A DNA stretch of 64,000 bases from Pseudochryseolinea flava (GCF_003286915.1 NZ_QMFY01000010.1:155194-219193); one strand, 5' to 3'; positions 52,537 through 61,383 are shown, numbered from the stretch's first letter. Program-made: numbers and translations. The notes: generated by a model not told the origin, from the letters alone.

Positions 52537-53454
52537 ATGAGCGGAAAGAAATTATCATTTACAGAAGCAAAGACACTTTCTATCATTGACTATTTAGCCA
52601 GTGCTGGTTTTCAACCCGTCAAAATTATTCGGGCTGATCATTGGTACTATTCACCATTCCGAGAGGAACGTACACCATCATTCAAAGTTAATGCTAAGCT
52701 CAACCTCTGGTATGATCATGGCACCGGTGAGGGAGGAACACTTATTGATCTGGGAGCAAAACTAAAACAATGTTCACTTGCTGAGTTTGTCGAACGACTC
52801 TCACAGGACGTTCATTCATTTTCTTTTCACCGTCAACCGCCTCTAATCATACCACAAGAGAACAAATTAGAAATACTTGCCGTGCAGGAATTAAACAGTG
52901 ATGACTTGCTTCAATATTTGTCGGGTCGTCGAATCATGCCTGACACGGCGAAGAAATTCTGCAAAGAAATCGCCTTCCGTATTCGAGATAAAGCATACAA
53001 AGCCGTAGGGTTTCAAAACAGATCCGGTGCATGGGAACTGCGGAATCATTGGTTCAAAGGTTCGTCAGCGCCAAAAGATATTTCAATCATTACCGACGGT
53101 AGTAAAAAGCTTGGCGTGTTAGAGGGATTTATGGATTTCCTTTCTCTTATCCAAAGTGACAACCAAGAACTCAATGCCCTCAGGGATAATTCTGATTTCC
53201 TCATACTCAATTCCCTTCGTCTTTTAAGCCGTGCAATTCCATTACTTCAAAATCGAGATGTAAACCTTTTACTTGACAATGATAACGCCGCAAGCGAGGC
53301 GAAGAAAGCCCTGATCGACAAAGGCGTTGCTTTCAAAGATGCCTCGGGCTTGTATTTAAGTCATAAAGATCTCAATGATTTCATCGTCAGTGATTACAAA
53401 AATAAAATGACTCAAAGTCTTTCGAAAACAAAACCGGTCAAGCTCAGAAGATAA
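52537..53454 (+). CDS. CHC2/TOPRIM primase-like protein
   Basis: From ATG 52537 (MSGKKLSFTEAKTLSIIDYL) the 305-residue protein has an N-terminal CHC2-like domain (YYSPFREERTPSFKVNAKLN, then LWYDHGTGEGG) in which the zinc-binding Cys/His residues are missing. The C-terminal TOPRIM domain has its Glu in LGVLEGFMDFL and the Asp motif LLLDNDNAASEA. It presumably makes primers for strand replacement during transfer, as in mobilizable transposons. A GTG/ATG start at 52528 is possible. Confidence 0.78.
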   Translation: MSGKKLSFTEAKTLSIIDYLASAGFQPVKIIRADHWYYSPFREERTPSFKVNAKLNLWYDHGTGEGGTLIDLGAKLKQCSLAEFVERLSQDVHSFSFHRQPPLIIPQENKLEILAVQELNSDDLLQYLSGRRIMPDTAKKFCKEIAFRIRDKAYKAVGFQNRSGAWELRNHWFKGSSAPKDISIITDGSKKLGVLEGFMDFLSLIQSDNQELNALRDNSDFLILNSLRLLSRAIPLLQNRDVNLLLDNDNAASEAKKALIDKGVAFKDASGLYLSHKDLNDFIVSDYKNKMTQSLSKTKPVKLRR

Positions 53455-53476
53455 CACTCACATAAGCCACAATCAC

Positions 53477-54163
53477 ATGAAAAAGAAAATTCAATTTATC
53501 ACCCAGGCCAAAGGTGGTGCGGGTAAATCTTTACTGACATTCATACTCGCAGAAAAATACCAGGATGCCATAATCCTTGACCTTGACGATGCCAACAGAA
53601 CCACGTCAAAACAATTGGCTTATCGAAATCCTACTCTAATTCCATTCCTTGATCCGACGACACAACGGATTGATCGAGGAACATTCATGGAGTTATTTCG
53701 CAGTATTTCAACAGTCGACCACGAGTTATTTATTGCTGACCTGGGCGCGAGTTTATCTGAACAGCTACCGAAGTTCTTTGTGTGTAACGACCTTGAGGCT
53801 ACAGTAAAGTTGCTAAGCGACAATAACATTCAGCTGCAATTGGTATGCGTGATTGGTGGTGCAAATATCTTTAATGCGACAATGTCCTATTTAGTTGAAC
53901 TGGTAACATCCGTACAAGGGTGTATAGAAATCATAGCAGCATATAACGGAATGTTCCCATGCACCACGAGCCAGCAAGATGTTTTATCGGACTATGTGGC
54001 GAAACATAAGATTCCATTGATCCCTTTTGATCTTTCGCCCGATAAAAACGATAGAGCAATGCGAAATATCGAGATGGTGTTGCGGGAGGGACAAGGACTT
54101 TCGAAGGTCAGTCCCTTCATCACCGTGTACTTCGACAAGTCGATCAAGAATTTAAAGCTATAG
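53477..54163 (+). CDS. ParA/MinD-like P-loop ATPase
   Basis: The 228-residue protein has a Walker A of the deviant type (KGGAGKSLLTF) near its N-terminus, the Walker A' strand AIILDLDDANRTTS, and ADLGAS as Walker B. Such ATPases partition or position DNA. Here it sits between the primase and mobilization genes and may tether or stabilise the excised element. No ParB gene is evident. Confidence 0.75.
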   Translation: MKKKIQFITQAKGGAGKSLLTFILAEKYQDAIILDLDDANRTTSKQLAYRNPTLIPFLDPTTQRIDRGTFMELFRSISTVDHELFIADLGASLSEQLPKFFVCNDLEATVKLLSDNNIQLQLVCVIGGANIFNATMSYLVELVTSVQGCIEIIAAYNGMFPCTTSQQDVLSDYVAKHKIPLIPFDLSPDKNDRAMRNIEMVLREGQGLSKVSPFITVYFDKSIKNLKL

Positions 54164-54166
54164 GGT

Positions 54167-54688
54167 ATGGCAATGACTGACAAGGAAATCCATGCATTGC
54201 GAAATTATTGCGCATCAATTCTGAAAGAACACGGTATTCAGTTCGACGCGAACGACCCCGTTCTTCCGGCGGTTTATATTATCCATAAAGAGATGGAACG
54301 GGTATACCAGTCCAATCAACTTATTGCCGAGCGAATTGACAAAGCGGTACTGAATCTAAATCCCAAAGTGTTTCATTTCAACCATGCTGGCGAAGCATGG
54401 AGGTTTCAACTTGCAATTGCGCTCAAGTGGATTTTGTGCGGCGGGTTACTCATTGCGTTAGTTACGGCTTCAATTTGGTATTGGTCACTTTGTTCCGAGG
54501 TTGATCGAGCACGAACTATTGTTGCGAGTAGAGACAACCTAAATCAGATTGCGGCCAATGTAAAGAAAAATGCCGGTGGATCTTACTTCATTGATTTGAC
54601 CGAAGCACAAGCTGATTCAGTGAAGCATTTCTATGAATATGTCAGAATTAATAAAAGAACTGTTCGAATCTTCCTGGGCAGAAAATAA
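54167..54688 (+). CDS. Single-pass membrane protein of the mobilization cluster
   Basis: The 173-residue protein has one membrane helix at about residues 87-108 (ALKWILCGGLLIALVTASIW) and soluble domains on both sides. It starts three bases after the ParA-like gene; ATG 54173 is an alternative. Comparable proteins accompany relaxases in Bacteroidota elements. The function is unknown. Confidence 0.6.
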   Translation: MAMTDKEIHALRNYCASILKEHGIQFDANDPVLPAVYIIHKEMERVYQSNQLIAERIDKAVLNLNPKVFHFNHAGEAWRFQLAIALKWILCGGLLIALVTASIWYWSLCSEVDRARTIVASRDNLNQIAANVKKNAGGSYFIDLTEAQADSVKHFYEYVRINKRTVRIFLGRK

Positions 54689-54690
54689 CA

Positions 54691-55014
54691 ATGGATAAAA
54701 AACTCATTATACGATTCTTGAAAGAGAAAAGACGGGGCGCGTACAATCTGCTGGTTGAATTGTATGGGTCTCAAATCTTGCCTTTAAGCAAAACAATGGC
54801 CGTAACAATCATCGAAGAGGATTTGCAACAAGAGTGTGGCGCGACCATCAAGCTAAGCTACTTTAGTCTGGCGCGCGCTATCTCCAGGTACAGGAAGAAG
54901 AACCCAACGCTGGCACCTCGCGTCACAAACCCACCGTCAATCTTCAAAGATGCTCATGAGCTGAAAGAAGGTCAAACAAGTCCAATAATGATCAACGTTC
55001 CGCAAAAGAAATGA
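54691..55014 (+). CDS. Small hypothetical protein of the mobilization cluster
   Basis: The 107-residue protein is basic at its N-terminus (KKLIIRFLKEKRRGAYNLLV) and has a possible DNA-binding helical core. It follows the membrane protein by two bases and is separated from mobC by a non-coding stretch of 183 bases. No family was recognised. Confidence 0.55.
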   Translation: MDKKLIIRFLKEKRRGAYNLLVELYGSQILPLSKTMAVTIIEEDLQQECGATIKLSYFSLARAISRYRKKNPTLAPRVTNPPSIFKDAHELKEGQTSPIMINVPQKK

Positions 55015-55102
55015 TCAACATCGTAAATGAACGTAAATCAAATTCAAACATGAGCAAACAAAAAAACATTAAGTACAGCTTACGTCATTCGTCTATTTGT
55101 AC

Positions 55103-55149
55103 TGGCTTTTACGGAGCAAGCCATGTTTTCGCTACGCTCAAACGGCTTG
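55103..55149 (+). other. oriT: Candidate origin of transfer upstream of mobC
   Basis: The non-coding stretch 55015-55197 contains overlapping inverted repeats: TGGCTT (55103-55108) with AAGCCA (55118-55123), and CAAGCC-N2-GTTT (55117-55128) with AAACGGCTTG (55140-55149). Alternative hairpins next to the relaxase genes are the usual form of an oriT. The nick site was not identified. Confidence 0.4.
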
Positions 55150-55197
55150 TCCAGCTTACTTAAATTATAACCTTATCACTGCGTTCGGTTTCAAAGC

Positions 55198-55554
55198 ATG
55201 TCAAGACCCCGGATAAACGATAATGATAAACGAATTATTCAAGTGAACATTAGAATCACTGAAGCTGAGAATGCCAAGCTTGTAGCCTTCGCTCAAGCCA
55301 GTGGCATGTCCACCGCTAATTTTGTTCGAAAGATTGTGTTCACAGGAAAATTTCCAAAACCGAAGTTATCACCCATTCATGCCAACCTTTATCGGGAACT
55401 GAATAAAATAGGTGTCAACCTTAACCAAATCACGCACAAGATTAACCAAGGTGATCATCCAGCAGAAATCTATTCCGTTCAAGTTGAACTTTCTGCACTG
55501 CTCAAAAAAACGTTAAACGTGCTATTGGATGACCGGCAACCAGATCAAGGGTAA
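55198..55554 (+). CDS. mobC: MobC-like relaxosome accessory protein
   Basis: The 118-residue protein has a ribbon-helix-helix start (QVNIRITEAENAKLVAFAQA) and the MobC motif ANLYRELNKIGVNLNQITHK. It helps the relaxase to open oriT. The relaxase gene overlaps its 3' end by 26 bases. Confidence 0.85.
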   Translation: MSRPRINDNDKRIIQVNIRITEAENAKLVAFAQASGMSTANFVRKIVFTGKFPKPKLSPIHANLYRELNKIGVNLNQITHKINQGDHPAEIYSVQVELSALLKKTLNVLLDDRQPDQG

Positions 55555-56518
55555 AGGATTTCGTGGAGCTTTGCGCTATAACCTGGAAAAGGTTGAAAAA
55601 GGTGTAGCGGAAATTCTAGGCCACACTTTTGTGCGCGTTAACGAGCAGTCAATTATGAAGGAAATACAAATTGTCAAAGTTCTCAGGCCCAATCTTCAAA
55701 AGTTCTTCTATCATACGTCCATTAACTTTCCGCCACACGAAGTTGTTTCAAATGAAACAATGAAGCGGATTGCACTTGACTATTTAGCGTCCTTGGGATT
55801 CGATCAACATCAGTATATCATATTTAGGCATCATGACGCCAATCATCCACATCTTCACATATTGGTGAATCGTATCGGATACGACGGGAAAGTGCTTAGC
55901 GATAGTAATGATTATGCACGAAGTGAGAAGGTGCTTCGGTACCTTGAAAAGAAATACAATCTCACTGAAGTTGCTTCAAGCAAAAAGGCTGTTAGACGCG
56001 CTCCGACCAAAGACGAACTAGAGATGATGAAGCGGACCAATGCGCCGTCACATAAGCTGAAAATGCAGCAAAACATTAGGGAAGTACTTCAAGCAAAGAA
56101 TCACCAAACGTTATCAGAATTCATTGAAGGGTTAGAGAAACGAGGAGTTAAAACAAAATTCAACATTGCAAAGACGGGTTACATCAGTGGCATTTCATAT
56201 TCAACCAATGGGTTTACAATCACCGGTTCTAAGCTGGGTGCAGAATTTAAATGGACGAAACTGAAAGAAAAGATTGACTATAACGCGGAACGGGATTTAA
56301 TTTCTGTTTTGCGAATAAATACCCAGGGCGCTCAAAGTAGTTCTCAAGCAATTACAGGTCGAGAGTATTCCAAAAGCGAGAAGAAATCAGCGTTCGATAC
56401 GTCCACTAGTGCCGCGCCTCACCAAAGCTTTTTTCAAATAAACGACGATGCCGGTCTTGACCCGGCAGCTACATTAAAGCTAAAGTCGAAAAGAAGGCGA
56501 TGGAAAAGGATTCAATAG
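55529..56518 (+). CDS. mobB: Relaxase / mobilization nuclease (HUH family)
   Basis: The 329-residue protein carries the three-histidine metal motif in RHHDANHPHLHILVN (His106, His108, His110) typical of MobP/MOB_P relaxases. The opening KGKGFRGALRYNLEK is shared with Bacteroidota mobilization proteins. It nicks oriT and leads the strand into a conjugation channel. No type IV secretion genes are in the window, so a helper element is needed. Confidence 0.88.
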   Translation: MTGNQIKGKGFRGALRYNLEKVEKGVAEILGHTFVRVNEQSIMKEIQIVKVLRPNLQKFFYHTSINFPPHEVVSNETMKRIALDYLASLGFDQHQYIIFRHHDANHPHLHILVNRIGYDGKVLSDSNDYARSEKVLRYLEKKYNLTEVASSKKAVRRAPTKDELEMMKRTNAPSHKLKMQQNIREVLQAKNHQTLSEFIEGLEKRGVKTKFNIAKTGYISGISYSTNGFTITGSKLGAEFKWTKLKEKIDYNAERDLISVLRINTQGAQSSSQAITGREYSKSEKKSAFDTSTSAAPHQSFFQINDDAGLDPAATLKLKSKRRRWKRIQ

Positions 56519-56590
56519 CTAGTTCGCCACTTGAGTGGTTGATTGTAGTTTTCAAATCATAAGAATTAATTCTGACACAAAGATGCTACA

Positions 56591-56737
56591 GGTAGCAATG
56601 ACACGCGCTGTCAAAAGCTTCCGGCATAAAATTCATTGTGCCTTCGGCTAAGTGTTCATCTTCAAATTTATTCCTTTTCCTTTTGACAGCGCGGCTACCC
56701 TACGCTTTGGTCAGTGCCATAATTAATTCTTACGATT
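56591..56737 (+). ncRNA. Structured radC leader, copy B
   Basis: Nested repeats occur: GGTAGC (56591-56596) with GCTACC (56694-56699), and the 14-base CGCGCTGTCAAAAG (56604-56617) with its exact complement (56680-56693). Blocks shared in order with copy A upstream of the other radC include GTCAAAAG, GGCATAAA, CCT-N2-GGC, TTCC...CTTTTGACA, GCTACCC and CCATAATT. Stem sequences differ while pairing is kept (GCGC versus the shorter TT pairing of copy A), which supports a selected structure. Confidence 0.65.
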
Positions 56738-57205
56738 ATGGAAAACAAAATTGATCAATCAACACTTCAGGTGGCAGAAATTCAGCTATCGTACAAAACG
56801 AATGTTAAGCCTTCTTTGCGACCTAAACTTACAGGCTCAAAAGACAGCAGCGTGGTCCTTATGCACTCATGGGATCTGTCTAAGATTGAACTGGTAGAAC
56901 AGTTTAAAGTGATGTTCACTAATAGAGCAAACAGAGTTCTCGGAATCTTTGAACTCTCTACCGGTGGGATGAGTGGTACTGTCGCAGATCCAAAGCTAAT
57001 CTTTGTTGCAGCGCTGAAGGCTGGTGCTTCTGGAATTATACTTTGCCACAATCATCCTTCTGGCAATCTTACACCGAGTCAGGCAGACATTGAATTAACC
57101 AGAAAGATAAAGGAAGGTAGTAAAATTTTGGAGATACAGGTTCTCGACCACATCATACTGACAAGTGAAAACTACTATTCATTTGCTGACGAAGGGTTAA
57201 TATGA
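56738..57205 (+). CDS. radC: RadC/JAB-domain protein (copy B)
   Basis: This 155-residue paralogue of the protein at 31599-32066 shares the VAEIQLSYK start, the zinc motif HNHPSGNLTPSQAD and the C-terminus ENYYSFADEGLI. It contains only the JAB/MPN domain. It lies between the relaxase gene and the defence cargo. The function of element-borne RadC is not established. Confidence 0.87.
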   Translation: MENKIDQSTLQVAEIQLSYKTNVKPSLRPKLTGSKDSSVVLMHSWDLSKIELVEQFKVMFTNRANRVLGIFELSTGGMSGTVADPKLIFVAALKAGASGIILCHNHPSGNLTPSQADIELTRKIKEGSKILEIQVLDHIILTSENYYSFADEGLI

Positions 57206-57323
57206 CGTTCTGAACGTCTCCGTGAACTATTTTAAAATCCGATTCGCCTTCATCAGATTGTATCCTAACATTACACTAGCTTTTGTGTTAAAGAAAATGG
57301 AATTGCGTTTGTAGATGTAAAAA

Positions 57324-57815
57324 CTATTTCGGCCTCTGCATTTCCAGAATCTTTCCCAAAATAAGCAGGCACCGATAGACTGTCAACATTATGATAATGA
57401 GAGCTGCGATATTGTAAAAAAAAAGGTACAGTCTAATTTCAATCGGAAAAAACATTTTGACTACAAATCCACATGCAGCAACAAGGGCAATGGATTTAAT
57501 ACAATTCTTTAGATGCTTTATGGTCTCGAAATAATATCCGGTTGAAAAAAATCTTTTAAATAGGGGTTCATCAGTACCTGCAGACGTGGGATTTGAGTTG
57601 TCCTTAAAAGTGATAAAAACAGTTAAAATAGTTAGTATAAAGCCGATCAGGGTCAAAGCGATATTTGTCAGATCGCCGGTCAAAGAATATGAATCCTCCG
57701 CCTTCGGCAATGACACCTTACCGTTTATTAAAAAAACAGAGAGGACTAGTATCGTGCAAAACGCAAGCAAATAGTCATAAAAGACAGGTCTTCGAAAATA
57801 TATGTCAAGTATCAT
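57324..57815 (-). CDS. Four-helix membrane protein, second gene of an unknown pair
   Basis: The 163-residue protein has four predicted membrane helices, at about residues 13-30, 50-70, 105-122 and 128-152. Its start overlaps the end of the 319-residue gene by four bases. A small multi-pass protein with a soluble partner of about 320 residues recalls the layout of the Kiwa defence system, but no sequence motif confirms this, and the gene order is reversed. Confidence 0.6.
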   Translation of the reverse strand: MILDIYFRRPVFYDYLLAFCTILVLSVFLINGKVSLPKAEDSYSLTGDLTNIALTLIGFILTILTVFITFKDNSNPTSAGTDEPLFKRFFSTGYYFETIKHLKNCIKSIALVAACGFVVKMFFPIEIRLYLFFYNIAALIIIMLTVYRCLLILGKILEMQRPK

Positions 57816-58771
57816 ATTGTCGCTATAAAGTCATCTAGCTGTGGTTTTACAAGATCATACCATTTTCTCGCTTTTGTAATTTCCTTCATATCAACCTGCA
57901 AAACGATTTCCTTTTTGCCACTTAACAAATTAAAGACCTCCTCTTTGCCATCAATGTCTTCATATTTAAACATAAACGATTTGAATGCATCAACATCTAC
58001 TCTATTACCCTTAATTTTGTTTAAAAGATCTTTGATCATATTAAGCGCATTCGAATTCAACGCTTTGCTTTGGATGCTTCCCCCTGGTGATTGGAAATAT
58101 GCTTCAATCCTAAGAAACTTAGGATTGAGAACTGCGCCAAGTGTTCTCAGGCCGGTAAAATATTTATTACTAACGTCTGGAGTTAATTTACTTAAATCTT
58201 CTGGTACAACCTTAATGTCGATATTGAGGACATTTTTTAACTTTTTAAGTGTCTCATCAATAGGAGCTTCTAAAAAGGCGCTGACTTCGGTTGATTTGCT
58301 TTGGCGAAGTACCTTGTGAGCGACATTGCGAAAGTAAAATTCAATGTCTGTGATTCTCGGTCCGTGATGATTATATTCACAACAGATAACGACGGAGTGC
58401 TTTGAATAGTCAATGAAAAAATGGGTCTCCTCCGCGATGCTTCCGGTGATAGCTTCCGAGATTGGGACTAATTTATATTCTTCTTTAGGTTTAATTAGCG
58501 GAACTTTCCCTCCCCTAAGAAGCGCGATTGAACAACGAATTCGCTTTTCTTTATGCATTATTACCGCACGATTCATGAAAATCTCTCTCCGATTTCCTTG
58601 TCTCGACTCGTGTTTATCTATAAGGTGTCCTTGCTTTTCGTTAAGCAATTTGTTGGATATATAGGTGATTATATTGAAAGTGATATCCTTACTACTTAAA
58701 GAAATATTCTTTAACGGCGTGAATTGCAACGTAAAAAGTTGATAACGTACCTCTGTAAAATTTTCCTCCAT
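57812..58771 (-). CDS. Soluble protein of unknown function coupled to a membrane protein
   Basis: I do not recognise this 319-residue protein. It has alternating strands and helices and a conserved-looking central segment (HFFIDYSKHSVVICCEYNHH, then GPRITDIEFYFRNVAH). It has no catalytic motif I can name. It is the first gene of a two-gene operon with the four-helix membrane protein, placed between radC and an MNT-HEPN gene in defence-like cargo. A sensor/effector pair is possible. Confidence 0.6.
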   Translation of the reverse strand: MEENFTEVRYQLFTLQFTPLKNISLSSKDITFNIITYISNKLLNEKQGHLIDKHESRQGNRREIFMNRAVIMHKEKRIRCSIALLRGGKVPLIKPKEEYKLVPISEAITGSIAEETHFFIDYSKHSVVICCEYNHHGPRITDIEFYFRNVAHKVLRQSKSTEVSAFLEAPIDETLKKLKNVLNIDIKVVPEDLSKLTPDVSNKYFTGLRTLGAVLNPKFLRIEAYFQSPGGSIQSKALNSNALNMIKDLLNKIKGNRVDVDAFKSFMFKYEDIDGKEEVFNLLSGKKEIVLQVDMKEITKARKWYDLVKPQLDDFIATI

Positions 58772-58915
58772 AACAACATTGATTAAACGGGCTAGCGGGT
58801 AAATATAGTTAAGTTCAAAGCCATCTCAAATCTTAAGGGGTTACCTGTCCTCTGTCACAAAAACCGTCAAATCTACAGCCAGCGGAAAAACGATTACTAG
58901 AAGATTCTCTTTCAC

Positions 58916-59740
58916 TTAAACCGAGCTATTTAGCTTATACCGTGATTCGACCAAAGTTTTGAATTCAGTCACCCTAACTAGTAATGAAAATCCAATATGC
59001 GGGGGCACTCTATAGCACGATTTGTATCGTACATCGGAATAGGCATTTTTCAAAAACTCAAATAGCTCTTTTTCATCGGTCGTGTTACACGGAAAGACAT
59101 CCTTTACAGCGGGAATGTAACAGCTTACCAGCGAGATTAATCTTAAAATGTTATGCGTCGTAGGCCGATACTTGAGGTGTGCTTTAATCGAGGCGATACA
59201 CAATTGCTCAATCGACTGGTGAAGAAGAAATAATCCAATGTCATGACGATTGCCGCCAAGCGCTTCCGAAGCTAGCTCAAGAAAACTTTCCGAAAGCGCG
59301 AACGACCTTTCGTAGTCCTTCCTCTGTTTCGGTTCATCGTTTGACTGGGTTTGATTTCTTTCGTTAATATTAAGTTGAGCATCTTGTTCGCAGTGGAGAA
59401 TTTTTCCTTCATTAAATATCTTCGAAAAGAAAGGATCGCCTTCCTTTAATGCTAGCCGAACTGAATTCACACTGTGTGAAAGTACGTTAACGGATATGTC
59501 GCTTGAAAATCGGTTTGTGATAAGGTCAACAATTTCATGGTCTCTGTACAACGTGGTGCTTGATTGCACAAATAACAAATCATAATGATGATGTTCTGAA
59601 GAAAAGACTTGAAAGCAGCTAATGTGTTCTATGGCGCGTGATGCATAGCCAAAGCAAACAATAGCTTTTGGAGTGATCTCTTTCACAAGGTCACTTATGA
59701 CCGAACGAAGTTCAATCGTTTTTAAGTGGGGCAGGTTCAT
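58916..59740 (-). CDS. Nucleotidyltransferase-like plus HEPN-domain protein (MNT-HEPN fusion)
   Basis: Residues 1 to about 110 look like a degenerate MNT nucleotidyltransferase (AIVCFGYASRA in place of GSxARG; YDLLFV with one Asp). Residues about 140-270 are a HEPN domain of the type FLLHQSIEQLCIASIKAHLK, followed by YRPTTHNILRLISL and FLKNAYSDVRYKSCY. Separate MNT and HEPN genes form toxin-antitoxin pairs, with MNT adenylylating HEPN. Here both are in one chain, as is common in Bacteroidota mobile DNA. The active sites look weak. It follows the 110-residue gene by two bases. Confidence 0.72.
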   Translation of the reverse strand: MNLPHLKTIELRSVISDLVKEITPKAIVCFGYASRAIEHISCFQVFSSEHHHYDLLFVQSSTTLYRDHEIVDLITNRFSSDISVNVLSHSVNSVRLALKEGDPFFSKIFNEGKILHCEQDAQLNINERNQTQSNDEPKQRKDYERSFALSESFLELASEALGGNRHDIGLFLLHQSIEQLCIASIKAHLKYRPTTHNILRLISLVSCYIPAVKDVFPCNTTDEKELFEFLKNAYSDVRYKSCYRVPPHIGFSLLVRVTEFKTLVESRYKLNSSV

Positions 59741-59742
59741 AA

Positions 59743-60075
59743 CTATTTTGTTTTTGCCACCCTTCTTTTTAAAGCAACAAGGTCACTATAAGCTTTTCTA
59801 GATCGATTATGAATTGCTTTAAAATTCGGCTTCAACAGTTGGCTATGTTTGTGCATTACCTGGGAATACAGCTCAAATGTATTGTCCGATCCGTCATCTA
59901 ATGCCAAATTCTTCAATATGAGATGATCAAGATTGGGTTGAAAATCGTAGCATCCCAGACCTATGCTTTCCACATCATCAAAAAACCTTTTACTCTTCAG
60001 TTGCTGTTCAATAAGATATATCGTTATCGATTTATGACTTGCCAAGCGACTTTCGGATATAATACTACAGGTCAT
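59743..60075 (-). CDS. Hypothetical protein (110 aa) upstream of MNT-HEPN
   Basis: The small, basic, helical protein has no recognised domain. It is coupled to the downstream MNT-HEPN gene (two bases) and divergent from the XRE regulator, with the operator pair between them. It could be a partner of MNT-HEPN. Confidence 0.5.
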   Translation of the reverse strand: MTCSIISESRLASHKSITIYLIEQQLKSKRFFDDVESIGLGCYDFQPNLDHLILKNLALDDGSDNTFELYSQVMHKHSQLLKPNFKAIHNRSRKAYSDLVALKRRVAKTK

Positions 60076-60120
60076 GTAATCATATTTATTTTAAACGATT
60101 CCGTTCTTAGCAGAACCGTC

Positions 60121-60173
60121 ATAGGGAATAGCCTATACAATAATAGCCAAAAAAGCCATAGGTAATAGCCTAT
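60121..60173. promoter_or_regulatory. Paired operators ATAGG-N6-CCTAT between divergent genes
   Basis: ATAGG-GAATAG-CCTAT at 60121-60136 and ATAGG-TAATAG-CCTAT at 60158-60173 are two near-identical palindromes 37 bases apart. They lie between the 110-residue gene and the XRE gene and probably bind the XRE protein to control both directions. Confidence 0.65.
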
Positions 60174-60199
60174 ACCTTGAATTTTTTTTATCTGTTCTT

Positions 60200-60442
60200 T
60201 TGAATGTGGCAAAACAACAGATAAGAATACGTTACCAGAAACAGCTCATAAAACTTGGAAAGCACATTCGTTCCGTGAGAGAGGCATATGGTATTAGCCA
60301 GGAGCAACTTGCCGCCGACGCCGAAATCCCGTACAGTAGCGTTAATGAAATTGAGGCGGGAAAAACGAACCCGACAATTGCCTCACTAATGGCTTTGGCG
60401 GATGCCCTGGAGATCCCCCTAAAAGACTTAGTGGGGTTTTAG
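60200..60442 (+). CDS. XRE-family transcriptional regulator
   Basis: The 80-residue protein is a single Cro/C1 HTH (LGKHIRSVREAYGISQEQLA, then PYSSVNEIEAGKTNPTIASL). The reading begins with TTG at 60200, or GTG at 60206 (MAKQQIRIRYQK); no ATG is available, so initiation may be weak. It lies behind two matching operators and upstream of the HamAB pair. Confidence 0.8.
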   Translation: MNVAKQQIRIRYQKQLIKLGKHIRSVREAYGISQEQLAADAEIPYSSVNEIEAGKTNPTIASLMALADALEIPLKDLVGF

Positions 60443-60675
60443 GCCTAGATCATCTTTTGTCAAAGCATGAACAATCCCAGTCGCTGGAAGCACTCTCTTG
60501 AAGTTATAAGGGCAGCGGAAGCGTTTTTTGTTTTTTAAAATACCAAAATCGTCAAAAAGTTTCACTAGATTTAATTGAGGTCCCTGCCCCACCCGATCTG
60601 AAGATCACCGAGCCCACTGGGATTTCAACCTGCGGAAGCATATTTTTTAACGTTTCTTAATTAAACTTTTGGCCG

Positions 60676-61383
60676 GTGACAATTACTTTTTATTGTACCG
60701 AGGACTTGAAGGCCTTAGGCAAAACAACGAATTGCAAGGTATGTTCAATCCTCGTCACAGTCGACGAAATAAGTGACAAAGCAAAACGGATGATTGCCGA
60801 CATTTCCAATGACAATTGGATTACAAAGTTGGATGTTATCGACAGGGCCTCTTATCGGGCAAAATCACAGCAAACAGTTGATAGATTAATCAAAGAAATT
60901 TTCTCTAACGTCAGTACCAAACTTACTGAAGAGTTTGGCGAGTACCTGATATCATATTCTGCCACCAAGGCTCTTGAAAAAGTATATAAGCATGTCCCAC
61001 TGCCATTGGCGGAACTTTGGAAAGAACGTATTGTTGGTAATGCTGGCTTCGATTTTCATACCGAAAGTCCCGACGACTTAATTGTATTTGGGGAATCGAA
61101 ATTCAGCAGCAGCAAAAATCCGCATACAATTGCGCTAGATCAGATCGCCGCGTTTGTCAAAGCAAAAAAGGATGAAATGGATTTAAGTGATCTACGAAGA
61201 TTTGCGAGACAATCATCGGTACAGAATGTGATAGCGAATCACAAAGCCTATGTTGCTGCTTTCTCCCTCAATGGAAAGAGACATCGCCAAATATTCAATA
61301 CAGCTCTCAAATCTGAAAATATAAATGCATTGCTATGCCATGCAGAGTTATACCTAGTTGGCATAAAATATGAGCCTAAATAA
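60676..61383 (+). CDS. hamA: HamA-like nuclease of a Hachiman-type defence system (DUF1837)
   Basis: The 235-residue protein has a PD-(D/E)xK core typical of HamA: Asp126 in GNAGFDFHTES and Glu140-Ser-Lys142 in DDLIVFGESKFSSS, with an upstream acidic helix (EEFGEYLISY). It starts with GTG 60676, and its last 14 bases overlap the helicase gene. In Hachiman, HamB senses aberrant DNA and releases the HamA nuclease, which degrades DNA in the infected cell. The gene pair, order and motifs support the call. Confidence 0.75.
   Translation: MTITFYCTEDLKALGKTTNCKVCSILVTVDEISDKAKRMIADISNDNWITKLDVIDRASYRAKSQQTVDRLIKEIFSNVSTKLTEEFGEYLISYSATKALEKVYKHVPLPLAELWKERIVGNAGFDFHTESPDDLIVFGESKFSSSKNPHTIALDQIAAFVKAKKDEMDLSDLRRFARQSSVQNVIANHKAYVAAFSLNGKRHRQIFNTALKSENINALLCHAELYLVGIKYEPK

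Noticed and set aside
57324..58771. Naming the pair Kiwa (kwaA/kwaB)
   Set aside because: Only the layout is similar; no KwaB/DUF4868 motif could be recognised and the gene order is reversed.
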